Positions 1-7,433 of a DNA stretch of 64,000 nucleotides are shown here, piece by piece (the first letter of the stretch is position 1; the number at the start of each line of letters is the position of its first letter). Origin of the DNA: Corynebacterium senegalense (lineage in GTDB: Bacteria > Actinomycetota > Actinomycetes > Mycobacteriales > Mycobacteriaceae). Under the pieces are notes generated by a model. The model did no database searches and had not been told where the DNA came from. It saw only the letters and a program-made list of their open reading frames with translations. The stretch lies in NCBI RefSeq assembly GCF_900411315.1, contig NZ_LS990887.1, positions 1,419,711 through 1,483,710 of the forward strand, given 5' to 3'. The translations under genes and the position numbers were made by a program.

Positions 1-2
1 CC

Positions 3-1196
3 TCCCTGCGCTACCTGGTTCTCGGCCAGACCCGGGAGAACGTCAACGACTCCGTCGAGGAGTACCTGCGCGACAACCACCCGGAGGATATCGGCAACGA
101 CAAGTTTGCCGACGGCGTACTCATCCTCGGCGCGGGCACCGACCAGCGCAAGGTGTTCGCCTTCGCGGGCGAGGAAGTGGCCGACCAGCTCTACCTGCGC
201 GAGGGTCAGCGCCTTGAGCCGGTCAACGAGGCGATGAAGCCCGGCATGCGCGACAACAACATCCCCGCCGCGCTGTTCGCCGGGGCAAGCAAGGCGACGG
301 ATGCCGAGGACATCGCCACCTACCGGGTCGAGGAAGCGAAGTCCGAGAAGGGCTCTGCCACCATCGGAGGCGGCATCGGTGCGGGCGGTGTCGCCGGTGC
401 GGCGGGCGCTGTTGTGGTGGGGGTGCGCAATAGGCGTCGTAAAGCAATTGCCCAGGGCCGCGAGGACTACGAGCTGGTCACCCGCGAGTACGCGCAGCTC
501 GGGCAGCGCCTCGATGCGGTGGACATCCGTGCCAACTCGCTGACTTCGGAGTTCGCCAACGCCGAGCTGCGCCGCGATTGGGCGCAGGTGCGCGACCGCT
601 TCCTCGGCATGCACGAGACGGTCTCGGGCGCGGGCGGCATCGGGTCGATCGACATGAACGACGACAAGCAGGTGTGGGCCAACCGCGCGAAGCTCGCCGA
701 CGCCGCCGAGTCTGTCCGGCACACCACCACCGCGGAGACGAACATCAACAGGCTTTTCGACGTCGAACGCGGCGACCCGGCCGCCCGCCGCGCCGACCTC
801 ACCTCACTGCGCGAGGACGTCATGCGCGCCTCCGTCGAGGTGAACGACCCCGATGTGAAGAGCCGCCTGCGCGACCTCGAGGGGCGCATCAACTGGCTGG
901 ACCAGAACACCGAAGCACCCACCTATATGGACGAGTTCGTCCGCGTGCTCGGCGACTACCAGGTCATCCTCGACCTCGTGCGCACCCGCGAGTTCAGCGA
1001 CGTGAAGGACCGCCACAAGCTGCAGCAACCCCGCCTCTACGAGCCCGGCTACCACTACCCCGGCATCGTGCCCTACGTGGCGCTGTCGAGCTGGCACGAC
1101 AACAACGTGCAGGCCGCGGAGCAGGCGTCCTCCTCGGCCACGAACACCTCGTTCAGCTCCGGGTTCTCCGGGGCCGGTGGGTCGAGCAGTTACTAG
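3..1196 (+). CDS. DUF5129-type protein, 5' end outside the window
   Basis: The reading frame is open from base 3, so the gene begins upstream and about 397 C-terminal residues are visible. The first part (SLRYLVLGQTREN, then DGVLILGAGTDQRKVFAFAG) resembles the TPM-like fold of actinobacterial DUF5129 proteins. A glycine/alanine-rich hydrophobic stretch (GGGIGAGGVAGAAGAVVVGV) looks like a single membrane segment and is followed by basic residues NRRRK. The rest is charged and helical, probably coiled coil. The C-terminus ends in a Ser/Gly-rich tail (FSSGFSGAGGSSSY) like that of YgcG/TPM membrane proteins. The role is unknown; a membrane-anchored envelope protein is an inference. Internal GTG codons such as that at 153 are not starts, because the homologous sequence continues upstream of them. 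Confidence 0.75.
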   Translation, partial: SLRYLVLGQTRENVNDSVEEYLRDNHPEDIGNDKFADGVLILGAGTDQRKVFAFAGEEVADQLYLREGQRLEPVNEAMKPGMRDNNIPAALFAGASKATDAEDIATYRVEEAKSEKGSATIGGGIGAGGVAGAAGAVVVGVRNRRRKAIAQGREDYELVTREYAQLGQRLDAVDIRANSLTSEFANAELRRDWAQVRDRFLGMHETVSGAGGIGSIDMNDDKQVWANRAKLADAAESVRHTTTAETNINRLFDVERGDPAARRADLTSLREDVMRASVEVNDPDVKSRLRDLEGRINWLDQNTEAPTYMDEFVRVLGDYQVILDLVRTREFSDVKDRHKLQQPRLYEPGYHYPGIVPYVALSSWHDNNVQAAEQASSSATNTSFSSGFSGAGGSSSY

Positions 1197-1213
1197 AGAG
1201 GCCGGGCATCGTC

Positions 1214-1321
1214 GTGGCTGTCCGCAGCAGGTCGTGGCTGCTCGGCGTGGTCTCGGTGCTGACGTTATTCGCCTGGCCGATCGTCCTGGCGGTGGCCCTC
1301 GCGGCGGGCGGCATCGCCTAA
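1214..1321 (+). CDS. small single-span membrane protein (35 aa)
   Basis: A short frame starts at GTG (1214) with AGAGAGG about 12 bases upstream and lies 17 bases after the DUF5129 stop. It encodes a basic start (VAVRSRSW) followed by one long hydrophobic segment ending in GGIA, so a tiny inner-membrane protein is plausible. It sits between the DUF5129 gene and an MFS gene in the same direction. No family is recognised, and the reading rests only on position, ribosome site and hydrophobic pattern. Confidence 0.35.
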   Translation: MAVRSRSWLLGVVSVLTLFAWPIVLAVALAAGGIA

Positions 1322-1339
1322 GGGACCTAAGGTAGGCGC

Positions 1340-2452
1340 ATGCCCCTTATCGACCGCCTGCGCTACCTCTGCATCATGGTCGGCGGCTTCCTCGGCCCGT
1401 TCGCGGCGCAGTCGCTCGCCGTGGTGTTGCCGGAGTTCGCCTCGGACTTCGGCATTTCGCTGAGCTTGGCCTCGCTCACCATGACGGCCTACACCCTGCC
1501 GTTTGCCACGATGATGCTGTTCTCCACGTACCTGGTGCGCCACCTCTCCCCCACGCGCGTGGTGCGCCTCGCCTACACGGTGATCGCGTTGGCGTCGGTG
1601 GTGCTGGTCGCAGCGCCCGCGTGGTGGATGTTCCTTCTCGCGTTCGTGGTGGCGGGGGTGTCGAACGCGTTCACGGCACCGCTGCTGCAGCTCATCCTGC
1701 GTCACATCACGCCGCGGGAGCGGCTGGGTCGTGCGCTGGGTACGTACGCGGCGATGCAGTCCTTCGGCATCTTCTCGGCCCCGCTCGTCGCAGGGCTCAT
1801 GGTCACGGTGGGTTCGTGGCGGTGGATGTACGTCCTCCTCGGCGTGTTTGCGCTGCTCATCGTGGCCCTCGGCCTGCCCTTCGTGCCCGCCCAGGGCTCG
1901 GTTTCGGGCCACCGCGTCCTCGGCTGGCCGGTCGTGCGCGCGTGCCTCACGCTGCTCGCTATCGGCGCGGGCGTGATTGGCATGGGCTTCCTCATCGCCA
2001 TCCACGTGGGCTCGCTTTTCGACGCCCCACCTCTCACCCGGGGCCTCATCGTGATGGCCGGAGGCCTGACCGCCTTCGTCTTCTCCCGCCGCATCGGCGC
2101 GCTCGCCGACACGCGCGGCCCCCGCCCCCTGGTGGTCGTCTCCCTGGTGGTGGCCGCCGTCGCGATGCTGGGCGTGGCCCTCGCGCCGTGGATGCTCGGC
2201 GTCGCGGTGTTCTGGGGCGTGGCGGTGCTCGCCGCCCAGGGCGTGCAGGTGGGCGTGAACATGCTGGTCCTTCGCTCGCCCGCCGGTGGGCAGATCCTCT
2301 CGACGGTCCAGGCGTTCCGCTTCTTCGGCAACGCCCTGACCCCGCTGGCGGTGCTGCCCGTCTACTCCGCCGCTCCCCTGGCCGGTTTTGGCCTGTCGGC
2401 GGCGATGCTTCTGGTGGCCGCGGGGCTGAACGCGCGCGCCGGGCTGCGCTGA
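1340..2452 (+). CDS. MFS transporter
   Basis: The 370-residue protein is almost entirely hydrophobic, with about 11-12 predicted membrane helices. It shows features of the major facilitator superfamily drug-efflux type: an N-terminal SLASLTMTAYTLPFATM helix 2 region, then a basic loop (RHLSPTRVVRL) and a second-half loop SRRIGALADTRGPR that corresponds to the motif A duplicate. It would move a small molecule across the cytoplasmic membrane using the proton gradient; the substrate cannot be read from sequence. The start ATG at 1340 follows CTAAGG. It is slightly short for the family (usually about 400 residues). The gene is the last of the rightward group before the arsenic locus. Confidence 0.8.
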   Translation: MPLIDRLRYLCIMVGGFLGPFAAQSLAVVLPEFASDFGISLSLASLTMTAYTLPFATMMLFSTYLVRHLSPTRVVRLAYTVIALASVVLVAAPAWWMFLLAFVVAGVSNAFTAPLLQLILRHITPRERLGRALGTYAAMQSFGIFSAPLVAGLMVTVGSWRWMYVLLGVFALLIVALGLPFVPAQGSVSGHRVLGWPVVRACLTLLAIGAGVIGMGFLIAIHVGSLFDAPPLTRGLIVMAGGLTAFVFSRRIGALADTRGPRPLVVVSLVVAAVAMLGVALAPWMLGVAVFWGVAVLAAQGVQVGVNMLVLRSPAGGQILSTVQAFRFFGNALTPLAVLPVYSAAPLAGFGLSAAMLLVAAGLNARAGLR

Positions 2453-2477
2453 CCCCCGAAAAACCCCAGATGCAGAC

Positions 2478-2549
2478 ATTCAGAAGCAGATACTCCAACG
2501 ACTCGGGGTGGGTCGCCGGGGCCCGATGGCGAACTATCCGCTTCTGAAT
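2478..2549. repeat. inverted repeat between convergent genes
   Basis: The arms at 2478-2491 (ATTCAGAAGCAGAT) and 2536-2549 (ATCCGCTTCTGAAT) are inverted copies with one mismatch, separated by 44 bases and followed by GCTGTTTTTG. It lies between the ends of the convergent MFS and arsC genes, so a transcription terminator is one reading. The long GC-rich loop also fits a small repeat element or protein site. Confidence 0.4.
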
Positions 2550-2580
2550 GGCTGTTTTTGCCGGTTAAACGTCCAGCCGG

Positions 2581-2982
2581 TTACATCCCCAGCAGCGCGC
2601 GCACGCGGGCGTCGATGTCGTCGCGCACCAGGCGCATCCGCTCCATCCCCTCGATCCCGCGCAGGGAGGGCTCGTCGGTGACCCAGCGCTCGATGGTCCC
2701 GCGCGCGTCGGCGGGCATCTCCACCTGCGCGTCCTCGCCGAGCACCACCACCCGGTCCACCGTGGCAAGGAGTTCCGGGTCGATGGGTTTCGGCTTGCCC
2801 TGCGACATGTCGGCTCCGACCTCGGCGATCGCCGCCACGGATTCCTGGTTCAGCGAGGTCCCGGGCTTGGTCCCGGCCGAATGCACCTCCACCGAGTCGC
2901 CGGCGTAGTGGGTGGCCAGGGCGGCGGCCATCTGGGACTTGCCGCCGTTGCCAACGCAGATGAACAGGACGGAGGGGGTCAT
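2581..2982 (-). CDS. arsC: arsenate reductase, mycothiol-dependent (LMW-phosphatase fold)
   Basis: The 133-residue product begins [20 protein letters not shown]. The CVGNGGKSQ loop takes the place of the usual CX5R phosphatase loop and is the signature I recall for C. glutamicum ArsC1/ArsC2, which reduce arsenate to arsenite using mycothiol and mycoredoxin. Other family features are HSAGTKPG near residue 35, GADMSQG and [13 protein letters not shown] 2982 is preferred over an upstream in-frame start because AAGGAGAA lies directly before it. It is 73 bases downstream of acr3 and forms an operon with it, so arsenate would be reduced by this enzyme and exported as arsenite by Acr3. Confidence 0.88.
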   Translation of the reverse strand: MTPSVLFICVGNGGKSQMAAALATHYAGDSVEVHSAGTKPGTSLNQESVAAIAEVGADMSQGKPKPIDPELLATVDRVVVLGEDAQVEMPADARGTIERWVTDEPSLRGIEGMERMRLVRDDIDARVRALLGM

Positions 2983-3055
2983 GGCTTCTCCTTGAGGGTA
3001 AGAACGGAAGGGCAAGAATGCGCTGTCCGGGCGGTTGAGGCTGGATTTTTGTCCT

Positions 3056-4111
3056 CTAGTTTTTGCCCTGAAGCACCGGAGCGCCAGCAGAACCAGCGCC
3101 CCACCGCGGCCGCAGCCACAGCATGACGTACACGAGCCCGACCAGCACGGGGATCTCGATCATCGGGCCGATGGTGCCGGCGAGCGCCTCACCGGAGGTG
3201 GCGCCGAAGGTGCCGATGGACACCGCGATGGCGAGCTCGAAGTTGTTGCCGGCGGCGGTGAACGCGACCGCCGCCGCCTGCTCGTAGCCCATGCCGGCCA
3301 GCCGCGTCACAACCAGCGAAAAGGCGAACATGCCGATGAAGTAGCACAGCAGCGGCAGCGCCATCCGCGCCACTGTCCATGGCTGGGAGGTGATCTGCTC
3401 GCCCTGCAGGGCGAAGAGCAGCACCACGGTGTAGAGCAGCCCGATCAAGGCGAGCGGGGAGATACACGGCAGGAACCGCTCCTCGTACCAGGCGCGCCCG
3501 CGCACGCGCTCCCCCACGACGCGCGAGAGCGCACCGAGCAGCAGGGGGATGCCCAGGAACACCAGGACTGAGGTGACGATGGCGGTGAAGGAGAAGGTCG
3601 CGGAGGTCGTCGGTAAGCCGAGCCATGCGGGGAGGATCTGCAGGTAGAACCACCCGAGCACGCCGAACATGAGCACCTGGAACAGGGAGTTCAGCGCGAC
3701 GAGCACGGCCGTGGCCTCGCGGTCGGCGCAGGACATGTCGGTCCAGACGAGCACCATGGCGATGCAGCGGGCGAGGCCGACGATGATCAGCCCGGTGCGC
3801 AGCTCGGGCTGGTCGGGAAGGAAAGCCCAGGCCAGGGTGAACATGAAGGCAGGGCCGACGACCCAGTTGAGCACGAGGGAGACGCCCATGAGGCGTTTGT
3901 CGGTGGCGACGTTGCGGGTTTGGTCGTAGCGGACTTTGGCCAGTGGCGGATACATCATCACGAGCAGGCCAAGCGCGATGGGCAATGAGACCGAGCCGAT
4001 TTTCATCGAGTCGAGGAAGGGCGCGAGCCCGGGGACGAGGCGGCCGAGCGCGAGGCCCGCGCCCATGGCGAGGAGAATCCAGAGGGGGATGAAGCGGTCG
4101 AGGAGCGACAT
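3056..4111 (-). CDS. acr3: arsenite efflux permease, ACR3 family
   Basis: The 351-residue membrane protein begins [17 protein letters not shown] and has about ten hydrophobic helices. The segment [16 protein letters not shown] contains the conserved helix-4 cysteine of ACR3 carriers, and YPPLAKVRY and [11 protein letters not shown] are also typical. It would export arsenite, and perhaps antimonite, across the plasma membrane. The start at 4111 gives MSLLDRF, the usual N-terminus; a longer reading would run through the divergent arsR gene. Only 37 bases separate it from arsR, so both are probably controlled by ArsR from that spacer. arsC follows downstream. Confidence 0.9.
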   Translation of the reverse strand: MSLLDRFIPLWILLAMGAGLALGRLVPGLAPFLDSMKIGSVSLPIALGLLVMMYPPLAKVRYDQTRNVATDKRLMGVSLVLNWVVGPAFMFTLAWAFLPDQPELRTGLIIVGLARCIAMVLVWTDMSCADREATAVLVALNSLFQVLMFGVLGWFYLQILPAWLGLPTTSATFSFTAIVTSVLVFLGIPLLLGALSRVVGERVRGRAWYEERFLPCISPLALIGLLYTVVLLFALQGEQITSQPWTVARMALPLLCYFIGMFAFSLVVTRLAGMGYEQAAAVAFTAAGNNFELAIAVSIGTFGATSGEALAGTIGPMIEIPVLVGLVYVMLWLRPRWGAGSAGAPVLQGKN

Positions 4112-4148
4112 GCCCACAAATATAGACCAACATCGATATAATGTGGCA
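4112..4148. promoter_or_regulatory. divergent arsR/acr3 promoter-operator
   Basis: The 37-base spacer is strikingly A/T-rich within GC-rich DNA and contains AATATAGACCAACATCGATA, with an imperfect dyad and the palindrome ATCGAT. ArsR repressors bind AT-rich dyads overlapping the -10 region, so this is the likely operator for both directions. The arsR message may have little or no leader. Confidence 0.5.
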
Positions 4149-4475
4149 ATGCTTGTCGACGCCCCACCCTGCTGCCCCCTCACCACCGCGCCCCTGACCC
4201 CCGACGAGGCTGAGGCCCACGCGGCGCTGTTCCGGGTGCTGGCCGACCCGGCCCGGTTGCGGATCATCTCGCTGATCGCGGCGGAGGACTGCGCCCCCGC
4301 GACGGTCGGCGACCTGACGGAGAAACTGGGTCTGAGCCAGCCGACGGTGTCGCACCACCTGAAGAAGCTCGCGGAGGCCGGCTTCCTCACCCGCCACAGG
4401 GAGGGGCGCACCGTGGTGCACGCGGTGGAGCCAGGCACCTTTGCCGCGTTGAGGACGGTGCTCTCCATTGGCTGA
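4149..4475 (+). CDS. arsR: arsenite-responsive repressor ArsR
   Basis: The 108-residue protein is a winged-helix ArsR/SmtB repressor: LFRVLADPARLRIISLI, then the recognition helix GLSQPTVSHHLKKLAEAGFL and the wing HREGRTVVHAV. Cysteines occur at residues 8, 9 and 48. The 39-residue distance between the second and third equals that between Cys16 and Cys55 of C. glutamicum ArsR1, whose three-cysteine As(III) site is not the classical CVC helix site. ATG 4149 was chosen because it gives this alignment; an upstream ATG at 4141 is out of frame. It is divergent from acr3 and overlaps the arsO start by 8 bases. Confidence 0.9.
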   Translation: MLVDAPPCCPLTTAPLTPDEAEAHAALFRVLADPARLRIISLIAAEDCAPATVGDLTEKLGLSQPTVSHHLKKLAEAGFLTRHREGRTVVHAVEPGTFAALRTVLSIG

Positions 4476-5454
4476 GCGGGGTGAGTACCACCAGGCGATC
4501 ATCGTCGGAGGCGGGCAGGCCGGCCTCGCTACGGGCTACTACCTGCGCAAACGCGGGGTCGACTTCCTCATCTTGGACGACCAGCCCGCACCGGGTGGGG
4601 CGTGGCGCCACGTGTGGCCGTCGATGACCTTGTTTTCCGCCAGCGAGTTTTCCAACCTGCCCGGCTGGCCGATGCCCTATTACGACGGTTTTCCGCCCGC
4701 CGAGCACGTCGTGCGCTACCTGACGGAGTACGAGCGACGCTACGCCCTGCCGGTGGAGCGCCCGGTGCGCGTGGAGAAGGTCACCCACGACGGCGAGGCG
4801 TTCCGCCTCGACACCTCCGCGGGCGCGTTCACGGCCGACAACGTCATCGCGGCCACCGGCACGTGGTCGGCGCCCTTCGTGCCGAGCTACCCGGGCACCT
4901 TCTCCGGCAGGCAGTGGCACTCGGCGAACTACCCGGGTGTGGAGCCCTTCCGTGGCGCGCGGGTCGCGGTGGTGGGAGCGGCGAACTCGGGCGCCCAGAT
5001 CGCGGCGGAGCTCACGGACGTCGCGGAGGTGACGTGGTACACCCGCCACGAGCCGCGCTGGATGCCGGATGACGTCGACGGCCGTGTCCTGTTCCGCCGC
5101 GCCAGCCAGCGCGCAGCGGCGATCCGGCGCGGCGAGCCCGACCCCGGCCCGGACAACGCGCTGGGCGACATCGTGGTCCTGCCGCGGGTGCGCGCCGCGC
5201 GCGACTCGGGCCGGCTCACCGCGACGCCGATGTTCGGCTCGCTCGACGAGGTCGACGCCGACCACCTCATCTGGTGCACCGGCTTCCGCCCCGCCATCAC
5301 TCCCCTGCGCTCGCTTTTCGACGCCACCCCGCCCGGCCTCTTCTTCGTCGGCTATGGCGACTGGACCGGGCCGGGCAGCGCCACGCTGACGGGGGTGGGC
5401 CAGTACGCGCGGGAGGTGGCGGAGCGGGTGGCGGGGCGTCGAGAGGCGAAATAA
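4468..5454 (+). CDS. arsO: ArsO-like flavin monooxygenase / FAD-NAD(P)H oxidoreductase
   Basis: The 328-residue protein has an N-terminal FAD-binding loop (IIVGGGQAGLATGYYL, residues about 10-25), then LDDQPAPGGAWRHVW. A second dinucleotide loop (VAVVGAANSGAQIAAEL) lies near residue 165, and an ATGTW element precedes it. This arrangement is that of small flavin-containing monooxygenases, and the gene sits where arsO-type genes are often found in ars operons. Its biochemical role in arsenic resistance is not well settled, so the name rests on context. The TTG start at 4468 lies within the last codons of arsR, implying translational coupling. Confidence 0.75.
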   Translation: MAERGEYHQAIIVGGGQAGLATGYYLRKRGVDFLILDDQPAPGGAWRHVWPSMTLFSASEFSNLPGWPMPYYDGFPPAEHVVRYLTEYERRYALPVERPVRVEKVTHDGEAFRLDTSAGAFTADNVIAATGTWSAPFVPSYPGTFSGRQWHSANYPGVEPFRGARVAVVGAANSGAQIAAELTDVAEVTWYTRHEPRWMPDDVDGRVLFRRASQRAAAIRRGEPDPGPDNALGDIVVLPRVRAARDSGRLTATPMFGSLDEVDADHLIWCTGFRPAITPLRSLFDATPPGLFFVGYGDWTGPGSATLTGVGQYAREVAERVAGRREAK

Positions 5455-5492
5455 ATACTGCGATGTCACCAAAATCGCGGACAAGGGGGCGC

Positions 5493-5957
5493 ATGAGCGA
5501 CACGACACAGGTACGCGACGCACAGGAACTGAAGAAGGCCATTGAAGGCGGTGCGAGGGTCATCGAGGTTCAGGCGCCGATCACCACCACCGGCGACGGT
5601 TCCTTGGGCATCCAGATGTCCAAGCCGCTGCCCCACCTCGAGGTCACCGGCGACGTCACCACCTCGGGCGGCGAGGGCTCCAGCCTCGTGCGCAGCGTCC
5701 AGGTCGTGCTCAAGGCCATCGCGCTGAGCGTGAAGGAAACCGGCGAGGTGGGCACGCTGCGCGTCGGCGGCGCGCTGCGCACCAGCGGCTCGGAGGTCGC
5801 CACGCTCGAGGTCGCCGGCCGCATCGCCTCGCTGTCCGTCGACGGCGGCATCTCCGCCGCCGACGAGGGCTCCGACGGCGTGCACCTGACCGGCGACGGC
5901 GTCTACCGGGCAGGCGTGGTCATCTCTGCCGTTGCCGCATGGCTCACAATATTGTGA
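5493..5957 (+). CDS. hypothetical protein with beta-repeat pattern and hydrophobic C-terminus
   Basis: The 154-residue protein is not assigned to a family. ATG 5493 is preceded by AAGGGGGC, which favours it over an in-frame ATG at 5463. After a short charged start (VRDAQELKKAIEGGARVIEV) it contains short alternating strands: LEVTGDVTTSGG, VGTLRVGGALRTSG, VATLEVAGRIASLSVDGGI, VHLTGDGVYRAG. They are spaced like coils of a small beta-solenoid, as in bactofilin-like or pectate-lyase-like folds. A hydrophobic tail (VVISAVAAWLTIL) ends the protein and could anchor it. It is read in the same direction as arsO, 38 bases later, but need not share its function. Confidence 0.6.
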   Translation: MSDTTQVRDAQELKKAIEGGARVIEVQAPITTTGDGSLGIQMSKPLPHLEVTGDVTTSGGEGSSLVRSVQVVLKAIALSVKETGEVGTLRVGGALRTSGSEVATLEVAGRIASLSVDGGISAADEGSDGVHLTGDGVYRAGVVISAVAAWLTIL

Positions 5958-6035
5958 GACAAACCCTAGGACGTCGCCCTGGTCTTGGTTCCCGGGGGTG
6001 GGGTGTCCCGTGTGTGGGTAGCAAATTGCGGTCCA

Positions 6036-6698
6036 TTAGTCATCCTGGACTTGGCGGAAGACGTGGTCTCCGAGGTAGTGGCAGTAAGGTGCTCGGGACT
6101 TAGATGTGCCACGGTGGATTCTGAGGGGGTACTGACCGTCCGCTTCCCACCCAGCTACCTCAAGGCGCGGCCGTGTCTCGTGGTATATAAATTCGACGGC
6201 GGGCAGCAAGTCACTATCGTTAGACATAATAATGATGACGTCGTACTTGTTCGTGACGGCGTGTTGTATCGCCTGTACCGCCAAGTCCACGTCGATGCCC
6301 TTTTCCTGTGCGCTGAAAGTGCCGTCATCATAATGGCGGTATTTCAAATCCCGCGATCTGAGCTCGCACACCTCAGATTGCTTCCATTTGGCGGCGTACT
6401 TGTCGAAGGCACTTGCGGCCTCCGGTTGATGTTTCGGATTAGGACGCCCGCGGAAGACGTAAACTTTCGCGAGTTTCGAGGGAAAGTTACGCAGGCTGAC
6501 AATATGTGTCGCTAACGCAACGGGGTCAAAAACCCCGACGTGGGAGGGGGAGCTAAAAGGGAGGAAGGCTTCCCTAGCGTTTTGTCGAGCGTTTTCGTAG
6601 TCGATAAAGACTGCCACGCGATTCGGCGATTCAGACCGATCGGATTGCAGGTCTTTTTCGCCTGCACTAATCTTAGCCGGCATGTTCGATGGCAGCAT
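6036..6698 (-). CDS. NYN-domain (PIN-like) putative ribonuclease
   Basis: The 220-residue protein matches the NYN/LabA (DUF88) group of PIN-like nucleases. It has RVAVFIDYENARQNAR near residue 27 with the first acidic residue, KGIDVDLAVQAIQHA in the middle, and DVIIIMSNDSDLLPAVEF with the SNDSD acidic cluster. Four conserved aspartates would bind metal for RNA cleavage. The start at 6698 is preceded by GAGGAG. Base composition is lower in GC than the flanking genes, suggesting transfer. It stands alone, with a terminator separating it from the lipoprotein gene upstream. RNA targets are unknown; a role in defence or RNA turnover is inference. Confidence 0.82.
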   Translation of the reverse strand: MLPSNMPAKISAGEKDLQSDRSESPNRVAVFIDYENARQNAREAFLPFSSPSHVGVFDPVALATHIVSLRNFPSKLAKVYVFRGRPNPKHQPEAASAFDKYAAKWKQSEVCELRSRDLKYRHYDDGTFSAQEKGIDVDLAVQAIQHAVTNKYDVIIIMSNDSDLLPAVEFIYHETRPRLEVAGWEADGQYPLRIHRGTSKSRAPYCHYLGDHVFRQVQDD

Positions 6699-6716
6699 AC
6701 CTACTCCTCGAAAATC

Positions 6717-6757
6717 AAAAAAACCTCGCTAATCCCCTCTACGAGGGAACAGCGAGG
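6717..6757 (-). terminator. rho-independent terminator (leftward)
   Basis: On the minus strand the stem CCTCGCT/AGCGAGG, with an inner CCCTC/GAGGG stem, is followed by seven T residues. It lies about 75 bases after the lipoprotein stop at 6831 and just before the NYN gene, so it would end the lipoprotein transcript. Confidence 0.75.
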
Positions 6758-6830
6758 AACAATGCCCTCAATATACCTCAAATGCCTGAGATCGCAAGTG
6801 GAGACGGACTAGTCCCACAACCAGAGAGAT

Positions 6831-7358
6831 TCAGTACATGTACACCGCAGCGTCGTTGCCGCCCCGGCAGGTGACCAGCTTGTTGGCATCGACGCTGCAG
6901 TTTATCTCGTAGTCCTGGCCCGTGGCGGGGCTGTGCGCGGTGACGGTCGCGGGCAGGGTTGAGCGGACGTTCTCGGATGTCGGGTTGAGCCCCTCGGTGA
7001 GCTGGTGCAGCGTCTCGGTGGCGAACTCGCAGCTCGTGTTCGCGCCGGCCGCGACGGTGTTGAGCCCGTAGCCGTCACCGTAGACGCACACGGTGGCGGG
7101 TTGGCCGAACACGTCGACCTGCTTGCCGACGTCCACGGTGCCATCGGCGATAGACGCCGCAGTTGCCGCGGTCGGCGTGGACGGCGACGACGTCGGTTGC
7201 TGTGTCATCGACTGAGTGGAGGAGCTTTCTTTGGTCACGGTCGCTGTGGTCGTGCTCGGCGTGGGTGTTTCGGGCGTTCCCTGGTCCTGCCCGCCGCAGG
7301 CGCCGAGGGCGAGGGTCGCGAGCGCGGCGGCGGCGAGGATGGCGGGCCTGGCGTTCAT
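6831..7358 (-). CDS. secreted lipoprotein, unknown function
   Basis: The 175-residue product has a signal peptide with a lipobox (LATLALGACGG, Cys at residue 20), so it would be lipidated and held on the outer face of the membrane. A Thr/Ser/Pro-rich linker of about 45 residues follows, then a compact domain with four cysteines (VCVYG, TSCEF, INCSV, VTCRG) that could form two disulfides. No family name is recognised. The next gene, also a lipoprotein with an acidic Thr-rich linker and paired cysteines, may be a distant relative. A terminator follows. Confidence 0.75.
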   Translation of the reverse strand: MNARPAILAAAALATLALGACGGQDQGTPETPTPSTTTATVTKESSSTQSMTQQPTSSPSTPTAATAASIADGTVDVGKQVDVFGQPATVCVYGDGYGLNTVAAGANTSCEFATETLHQLTEGLNPTSENVRSTLPATVTAHSPATGQDYEINCSVDANKLVTCRGGNDAAVYMY

Positions 7359-7406
7359 GTCCGTTCCTTTCGGTCTGGGAGGTGGGTGCTGTCCCCGCCG
7401 AGGCTA

Positions 7407-7422
7407 CGTTTCACGTGAAACA
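7407..7422. promoter_or_regulatory. parS: parS-like ParB-binding site
   Basis: GTTTCACGTGAAAC at 7408-7421 is a perfect 14-bp palindrome identical to the core of the bacterial parS consensus TGTTTCACGTGAAACA; the flank is C at 7407 (instead of T) and A at 7422. It lies in the spacer between two lipoprotein genes. parS sites normally cluster near oriC and nucleate ParB spreading for chromosome segregation. Confidence 0.7.
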
Positions 7423-7433
7423 TTTGCAGAACT

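Noticed and set aside
5985..6515. Rightward 176-codon open frame
   Set aside because: It is antisense to the NYN gene, which has conserved catalytic motifs and a ribosome site; this frame has neither.
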